Position numbers and translations under genes: made by a program
Notes under the pieces: generated by a model
Seen by the model: the letters and a program-made list of their open reading frames with translations, nothing else
Told to the model about the DNA's origin: nothing
Databases searched by the model: none
Assembly: GCA_023425455.1 (NCBI GenBank)
Contig: JAFACP010000102.1
Location: forward strand, 1-9,348
DNA length: 9,348 nt
Origin: Pseudomonadota bacterium
Lineage (GTDB): Bacteria > Pseudomonadota > Gammaproteobacteria > Enterobacterales > Enterobacteriaceae
Reading direction: 5' to 3'
In this document: positions 6,515-9,348 of the stretch, piece by piece
Numbering within the stretch: position 1 is the stretch's first letter
Layout of the letters: each line of letters starts with the position of its first letter

Positions 6515-6536
6515 ATCGCGGAAGTGTTGAAAGTTG

Positions 6537-6564
6537 AAAAAGGCTGCCTGAAGGCGGCCTTTTT
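6537..6564. terminator. Bidirectional terminator between yeaQ and yoaJ
   Basis: GGCTGCC (6542-6548) pairs with GGCGGCC (6553-6559) around a TGAA loop. Five A precede it (6537-6541) and five T follow it (6560-6564), so it can stop yeaQ transcripts on the plus strand and yoaKJ transcripts on the minus strand. Confidence 0.88.
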
Positions 6565-6575
6565 GCTTATCGGGG

Positions 6576-6650
6576 TTACCACCAGCCGAACTGCGTACCT
6601 GCGACGGCGCCAAGCGCGCCGATCAACATAATGATGGTCGTTTTTCTCAC
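6576..6650 (-). CDS. yoaJ: YoaJ, 24-residue membrane microprotein
   Basis: A GTG start at 6648-6650 directly follows the yoaK stop with no gap. The protein is MRKTTIIM, LIGALGAVAGTQ, FGWW: a short positive N-terminus, one membrane helix and a Trp-rich end. E. coli YoaJ has the same length, a closely similar start and the same GWW end. The function is unknown. The ribosome site (CGGGGG inside the yoaK end) is weak, so translation is probably coupled to yoaK. It ends just before the shared terminator. Confidence 0.85.
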   Translation of the reverse strand: MRKTTIIMLIGALGAVAGTQFGWW

Positions 6651-6749
6651 TTATGCCCCCGGCGCGGCGTAACCGCCGACAAAAAACCATGCCAAAAAAA
6701 TGACCGCCGCTATAAAAATAACGACCGGGAAGAGTATACCTGTTCTCAT
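6651..6749 (-). CDS. yoaK: YoaK, 32-residue membrane microprotein
   Basis: This encodes a 32-residue protein from ATG with an AGGTG ribosome site four bases after a GAGAC run. Residues 5-24 (ILFPVVIFIAAVIFLAWFFV) form one membrane helix; the tail is GGYAAPGA. E. coli YoaK has the same length and the same GGYAAPGA tail. The function is unknown. It lies 45 bases downstream of dgcP on the same strand and immediately upstream of yoaJ, as in E. coli, so it may be read from dgcP or from a weak local promoter (TATGTAAT near 6768). Confidence 0.9.
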   Translation of the reverse strand: MRTGILFPVVIFIAAVIFLAWFFVGGYAAPGA

Positions 6750-6794
6750 GTCATCACCTGTCTCAAATTACATAACGCCCCAAAGTGTACGGGG

Positions 6795-7823
6795 TTAATC
6801 GATTGCGAGAAAGCGCGTTTTGCTTTTTCCCTTCTTTTCCTGGTACATGGCGACATCGGCCGCGCGCAATGCGCTGTCTGCGTCGGTGGTGGCAGGGTCG
6901 ACGTCGACCACCCCGAGGCTTGCGCCAGGATAAACAATATGCACACTGCCTAACCAGTATTCGCCGGCGATACAGGCGCCGATCCGACTTTTGAGCAGGT
7001 TAAGTTGCGTCGGTGCATCCTCGCTCCCCTCCTTACTCAGACAGGCGACTAGGAACTCATCGCCCCCGAGGCGACCCACAATATCGTCCTGCGTCTGCGC
7101 CTGAACGAGCCGTTTGCCGACCTCAACCAAAAACTGGTCGCCTGCCTCATGGCCGTAAAAATCGTTGATGTGTTTAAAATCATCGAGATCGATAAAGGCG
7201 ATGATGGCGTGGCGCTTAAGATGGCGCGCCAGCGAGAACAGGGTGGTGAGGTTTTCGAAAATCGCCCGACGATTGGGCAGACCGGTCAGGGCATCGGTGT
7301 AGGAGTGGGCAATCAGCGCGGCGTTGGCCTCACGCAACTGCATCACCAGCGACTCTTTTTGAATGTACTGGGCAATCAGCCCGGCAAAAAGGCGCAGCAC
7401 CTGCTCTGCGCGCTCGCTAAGCTGTTTCTTTGCGGTGCTGGTTGCGCACAAGGTGCCGTACAACGAGCCATCCGCGAGATAAACCGGAATACTCATATAG
7501 GTGGTGATACCCAGCGCTTTTGCTGCATCGCACTCTGCCCAGCGTTCGGCGACGTCATTACTGAACACCGTCTCGCTGTCGATTGCGCGTTTACACAGCG
7601 TGTCGTCCCAGGGAACGCTCAGCCCCTCCGGGATCTGCATCTGCCTGCTGTTGCGGGCATACATAATATGCTGCAGTCGGGCATTGAGATCGACTTTGGT
7701 CAGGTAGGTCGACTCCATGTCGGTCACAATTTCCAGCATCTCCAGTAGCTGTCGTACCAGACTTTCGAGAGATTGCTCGGTGGCGAGAGTTTCTGAAACA
7801 CGGGCAAGAATAATATCCGACAT
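6795..7823 (-). CDS. dgcP: DgcP (YeaP), GAF-GGDEF diguanylate cyclase
   Basis: This is a 342-residue soluble protein that makes c-di-GMP from two GTP; E. coli DgcP is 341 aa. A GAF sensor domain spans about residues 20-155, a linker helix 156-172, and the GGDEF domain 172-340. The signature GGDEF is intact (253-257) and the substrate/metal part FIDLDDFKHIND is present (210-221), so it should be active. The allosteric RxxD site before the signature reads TQDD (244-247), so product inhibition there is probably lost. I chose the ATG at 7821-7823 (MSDIILARVS) because it matches the E. coli start. The frame stays open to 8024, but the extra 67 residues look non-coding (low-complexity, overlapping the upstream terminator). 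The ribosome site is poor: the nearest GGGAG is about 12 bases upstream. Confidence 0.95.
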   Translation of the reverse strand: MSDIILARVSETLATEQSLESLVRQLLEMLEIVTDMESTYLTKVDLNARLQHIMYARNSRQMQIPEGLSVPWDDTLCKRAIDSETVFSNDVAERWAECDAAKALGITTYMSIPVYLADGSLYGTLCATSTAKKQLSERAEQVLRLFAGLIAQYIQKESLVMQLREANAALIAHSYTDALTGLPNRRAIFENLTTLFSLARHLKRHAIIAFIDLDDFKHINDFYGHEAGDQFLVEVGKRLVQAQTQDDIVGRLGGDEFLVACLSKEGSEDAPTQLNLLKSRIGACIAGEYWLGSVHIVYPGASLGVVDVDPATTDADSALRAADVAMYQEKKGKSKTRFLAID

Positions 7824-7957
7824 GACGTAGGTAGACTCCCATACAGAAGACGTCTGCATCTGCATGTTATGCTGAAATTTTCGGCGACCGGCACAGTAAA
7901 ACATGAATATAAAAAATTTTATATATCGATGAGACGAAGGGGGAGGCGGCAGAGACG
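7824..7957 (-). promoter_or_regulatory. dgcP: dgcP leader and likely promoter
   Basis: These 134 bases separate dgcP from the minus-strand terminator. A very AT-rich block holds a perfect 18-bp palindrome, ATATAAAA-AA-TTTTATAT (7907-7924), and a possible minus-strand -10 TATATT (7906-7911, five of six) without a good -35. If used, the leader is about 75 bases. The AT-rich palindrome could also bind H-NS-like proteins or a dimeric regulator. I see no ORF here. Confidence 0.4.
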
Positions 7958-7986
7958 AAAAAAAGCCCCGTTGTTGAGACCGGGGC
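7958..7986 (-). terminator. Minus-strand terminator upstream of dgcP
   Basis: On the minus strand, GCCCCG (7986-7981) and CGGGGC (7970-7965) form a GC-rich 6-bp stem with a 10-base loop, followed by seven T (7964-7958). No annotated gene ends here; the nearest genes upstream on this strand would be far away, so it must serve a short local transcript. Confidence 0.8.
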
Positions 7987-8035
7987 AAAGACATCTTGAT
8001 TACGGAATGATGTTCTCTGGTCATATCGAGAACAT
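7958..8035 (-). ncRNA. Candidate sRNA or dgcP attenuator, not recognised
   Basis: The minus strand has a complete small transcription unit. The -10 TATAGT (8040-8045) sits in CACTATAGTG. The predicted start near 8035-8033 is followed at once by a stem ATGTTCTC/GAGAACAT (arms 8028-8035 and 8010-8017, 10-base loop). An unpaired stretch follows, then a terminator with seven U (7986-7958). The length is about 78 nt. No -35 is evident, and a C before the -10 suggests sigmaS use. ACATC/GATGT pairing (7991-7995 with 8009-8013) would compete with the first stem. Because dgcP lies 135 bases further on the same strand, this could be a free sRNA or a premature-termination leader. I do not recognise it as a named RNA. 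Confidence 0.55.
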
Positions 8036-8048
8036 GCCCACTATAGTG

Positions 8049-8079
8049 TTGAAAAGTGCAGGTTTAATGGAGAAATAAT
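8049..8079 (+). promoter_or_regulatory. yoaF: Possible yoaF promoter
   Basis: TTGAAA (8049-8054) and AATAAT (8074-8079) each match five of six consensus bases, but the spacer is 19, longer than ideal. It abuts the palindromic -10 of the minus-strand unit (8039-8048), so the two promoters would be back to back. Confidence 0.35.
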
Positions 8080-8139
8080 GGAGAAAACTCGACTGAGCCG
8101 TTACCCTGACCTTTTGGATAGCTGATAAGGATCACCATC

Positions 8140-8385
8140 ATGAAATATCTGTTGCTGGCCCTGGCGTTGCCGCTGGCTGCCTGTACACCCTCCCGCGACG
8201 CGCCGCAACCCCCTCACGCGGCGGGTATGGCAAACCCGGCCTCCGTCTACTGCCTGCAAAAAGGGGGCGAGCAGATCCCGGTACAAAGCCCGCAGGGTGT
8301 ACGTACTGAGTGCAAATTACCCGGTGGTGAGGTCATTGATGAATGGGAACTTTACCGCCGCGACCATCCGCAACCCGCCAGGTGA
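8140..8385 (+). CDS. yoaF: YoaF, small outer-membrane lipoprotein
   Basis: This is an 81-residue predicted lipoprotein. A short signal peptide (MKYLLLALALPLAAC) ends in a lipobox LAAC with the lipidated Cys at residue 15. Thr-Pro after the Cys does not give the Asp+2 inner-membrane retention signal, so outer-membrane sorting is likely. The mature part carries the segment GMANPASVYCLQKGG and the end KLPGGEVIDEWELYRRDHP, which matches E. coli YoaF and the wider family of small putative hemolysin-like lipoproteins (DUF333). Two further Cys (about 38 and 59) could form a disulfide. The function is unknown. AAGGA precedes the ATG by eight bases. It is divergent from dgcP, as in E. coli. Confidence 0.92.
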   Translation: MKYLLLALALPLAACTPSRDAPQPPHAAGMANPASVYCLQKGGEQIPVQSPQGVRTECKLPGGEVIDEWELYRRDHPQPAR

Positions 8386-8464
8386 CAGGGATACACGGAC
8401 TGCGATACACTTCTCTTTAGGATTATTCTTAGCCATGATTGTGGCGATACACCGTGAGAGAAGT

Positions 8465-8782
8465 ATGTTTCAGTTAAAACCGGGCAGCCTGGCCATCATC
8501 ATTGGCGCACGTACGACAGCGGGGCGCCGCAATATTGGTAAATCCGTGGAGTTGTTCGGCCTGTGCCAGCCAGGCCAGCGTTTTGTTAACCCGGTAAACG
8601 GCGTCATGACGCAGCTTCCGGCCAGCGCAGATCGCGCGCTCTGGCTTGTCACCGGCGACGTTTACGCATTCGATAACCAGCACGGGTTTGCCTTTGTCCG
8701 CCAGGAGCACCTGATGCCGCTTTCACCGGACGACGCATCGCAGACGGGTAGCCGCTCACAGCTGACGCAGCCAGTCCGCTAA
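8465..8782 (+). CDS. Uncharacterised 105-aa protein, possible SH3-like fold
   Basis: I do not recognise this as a named gene. From the ATG at 8465 (preceded by GAGAG) it encodes 105 residues; an in-frame ATG at 8435 would add ten (MIVAIHRERS), but its ribosome site is too distant. The N-terminus KPGSLAIIIGAR, then NIGKSVEL and later GDVYAF, FVRQEHLMPL, reads as short beta strands with a Gly turn, like small SH3/KOW-type barrels often seen in phage or accessory proteins. There are no membrane segments or signal peptide. The last 40 residues become polar and low in structure. Its end overlaps the convergent yeaO stop by 27 bases. From memory E. coli K-12 has no gene here between yoaF and yeaO, so this looks like an addition to the block. 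Confidence 0.65.
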   Translation: MFQLKPGSLAIIIGARTTAGRRNIGKSVELFGLCQPGQRFVNPVNGVMTQLPASADRALWLVTGDVYAFDNQHGFAFVRQEHLMPLSPDDASQTGSRSQLTQPVR

Positions 8783-9100
8783 CACCAGAGCATGGTTTTG
8801 CGCGGTGCTCTTCGCCGCATACAGCAGCGTTAAGGTCTGTGTTTTTGCCAGCGAGGCCAGACGCCGACCCTCCTGCTGGTGCTGCGTCAGTTCATCGCGA
8901 TAGGCTTCACAAAAGGCCGTAAAATCGATGGTCTGGCTGTGAAACGCCTTGCGCAGTTCATTCGATGGCGCCAGCGTTTTACACCATTCATCCAGCTGAA
9001 GGTCGCTTTTACGCAATCCGCGCGGCCATAATCTGTCGACCAACACCCGATAACCGTCCGTCGCGTCGTGTGGATCGTACACCCGTTTACAGTGAATCAT
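8756..9100 (-). CDS. yeaO: YeaO, DUF488 family protein
   Basis: This is a 114-residue soluble protein; E. coli YeaO is 115. It has the DUF488 landmarks KRVYDPHDATDGYRVLVDR (5-23), LWPRGL (24-29) and LDEWCKTLAPSNELRKAF (36-53). The conserved basic and acidic residues suggest a binding or catalytic pocket, but no activity is established. The ATG has a strong AAGGAGAGG ribosome site. The 3' end overlaps the convergent 105-aa gene by 27 bases, with no terminator between them. Confidence 0.94.
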   Translation of the reverse strand: MIHCKRVYDPHDATDGYRVLVDRLWPRGLRKSDLQLDEWCKTLAPSNELRKAFHSQTIDFTAFCEAYRDELTQHQQEGRRLASLAKTQTLTLLYAAKSTAQNHALVLADWLRQL

Positions 9101-9204
9101 TGCCTCTCCTTCTTAGCATCAGCGCACGTGCGTTCACGATAACACGATGATTTTTCCCACTGATTTTAAGGTATTGTGATATTTGCAGAAGATCGGTAGT
9201 CTGA

Positions 9205-9245
9205 GGTTCCTTATGTTATCTGATAATTCTCTGGCATAAGGAACC
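9205..9245 (+). promoter_or_regulatory. 11-bp inverted repeat covering the ribosome site of the downstream gene
   Basis: GGTTCCTTATG (9205-9215) and CATAAGGAACC (9235-9245) are perfect inverted copies 19 bases apart. The right arm contains the AAGGA ribosome site (9238-9242) of the gene at 9251. The loop contains TTATC-T-GATAA and a possible -10 GATAAT (9222-9227). If transcription starts upstream, the mRNA would hide its ribosome site. If it starts near 9234, the repeat flanks the -10 like a repressor operator. Confidence 0.6.
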
Positions 9246-9250
9246 CCCTC

Positions 9251-9348
9251 ATGGAACTTTCCCCAATGAAAACCACGCTGCGTATTGCGCTGGTTGGTGA
9301 TTACAATCACGACGTCATCGCGCATCAGGCCATTCCGCTGGCGATCGA
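9251..9348 (+). CDS. CTP-synthase-like glutamine amidotransferase family protein, 5' part
   Basis: Only the first 32 residues are in the window; the frame runs off the end. The ATG at 9251 has AAGGA eight bases upstream; a second Met at residue 6 is a weaker choice. The start LRIALVGDYNHDVIAHQAIP resembles proteins annotated as CTP synthase C-terminal region-related, class I glutamine amidotransferase-like. In those the first strand (ALVGDY) is followed by a loop and an H-Q-A-I-P helix. The catalytic Cys-His-Glu triad would lie beyond the window, so activity cannot be judged. Confidence 0.6.
   Translation, partial: MELSPMKTTLRIALVGDYNHDVIAHQAIPLAI

Noticed and set aside
6164..6613. 149-aa minus-strand ORF antisense to yeaQ
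   Set aside because: Its composition (many Asn, Pro, Gln) and exact overlap with the well-conserved yeaQ show it is a shadow frame.
7149..7748. 199-aa plus-strand ORF antisense to dgcP
   Set aside because: It is a mirror of the conserved GAF-GGDEF coding strand, with no ribosome site or family resemblance.
7824..8024. N-terminal extension of dgcP to a 409-aa protein
   Set aside because: The E. coli start aligns at 7823. The extra 67 residues overlap an AT-rich palindrome and a strong terminator and look unlike a domain.
8297..8464. Longer version of the 105-aa protein starting inside yoaF
   Set aside because: It would overlap yoaF in another frame for about 90 bases, with no ribosome site; the ATG at 8465 has one.
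1..9348. CRISPR array, insertion sequence, tRNA/rRNA or phage integrase
   Set aside because: I saw no regularly spaced repeats, no transposase or integrase motifs, no IS-like terminal repeats and no tRNA cloverleaf on either strand.

Overview
The window looks like a chromosomal segment from a member of the Enterobacteriaceae, probably in the Enterobacter/Klebsiella/Citrobacter/Salmonella neighbourhood. The right half keeps the Escherichia coli gene block yeaO - yoaF - dgcP(yeaP) - yoaK - yoaJ - yeaQ, with proteins recognisable residue by residue. Next to yeaQ lies a second copy of the iron-stress small RNA RyhB. I recall that arrangement from Salmonella (RyhB-2/IsrE beside yeaQ), whereas E. 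coli K-12 has only one ryhB, elsewhere. Genus cannot be fixed from the sequence alone.

Layout, left to right. (1) 1-977: 3' half of a BetT-type choline transporter, closed by a strong terminator. (2) 1040-2308: DUF2254 membrane protein, converging on (3) a 64-residue two-helix membrane protein (2321-2515, minus) with a good sigma70-type promoter. (4) 2639-4138 (minus) and 4408-5961 (plus): two divergently transcribed membrane-bound c-di-GMP phosphodiesterases, each with a periplasmic CSS-type sensor and a C-terminal EAL domain. (5) 5962-6265: a regulatory intergenic region with a minus-strand RyhB-like sRNA, its Fur operator (25-bp palindrome) and a near-consensus CRP site in front of yeaQ. 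(6) 6266-6514 yeaQ, facing two microproteins, yoaJ (24 aa) and yoaK (32 aa), across a shared bidirectional terminator. (7) 6795-7823 dgcP, a GAF-GGDEF diguanylate cyclase. (8) 7824-8139: an intergenic region with a complete minus-strand promoter-hairpin-terminator unit, either an unrecognised sRNA or a dgcP attenuator. (9) yoaF lipoprotein, an unrecognised 105-aa protein, and yeaO converging on it. (10) Start of a CTP-synthase-like glutamine amidotransferase gene whose ribosome binding site lies in an 11-bp inverted repeat.

Functional theme. Three c-di-GMP enzymes (two degrading, one synthesising) occur within about 5.2 kb, interleaved with an iron-responsive sRNA and a probable CRP site. The two EAL proteins should sense the periplasm, probably through a redox-sensitive cysteine pair spaced identically in both, while DgcP senses through a cytosolic GAF domain. 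This suggests a locus where envelope, iron and carbon signals could meet the motile/sessile decision, though co-regulation is inference. The EAL gene on the minus strand is visibly more AT-rich than its neighbours and has a divergent loop-6 motif.

Most of the window is known biology. The points that deserve new attention are the promoter-hairpin-terminator unit upstream of dgcP, the inverted repeat over the amidotransferase start, and the unusual EAL protein.
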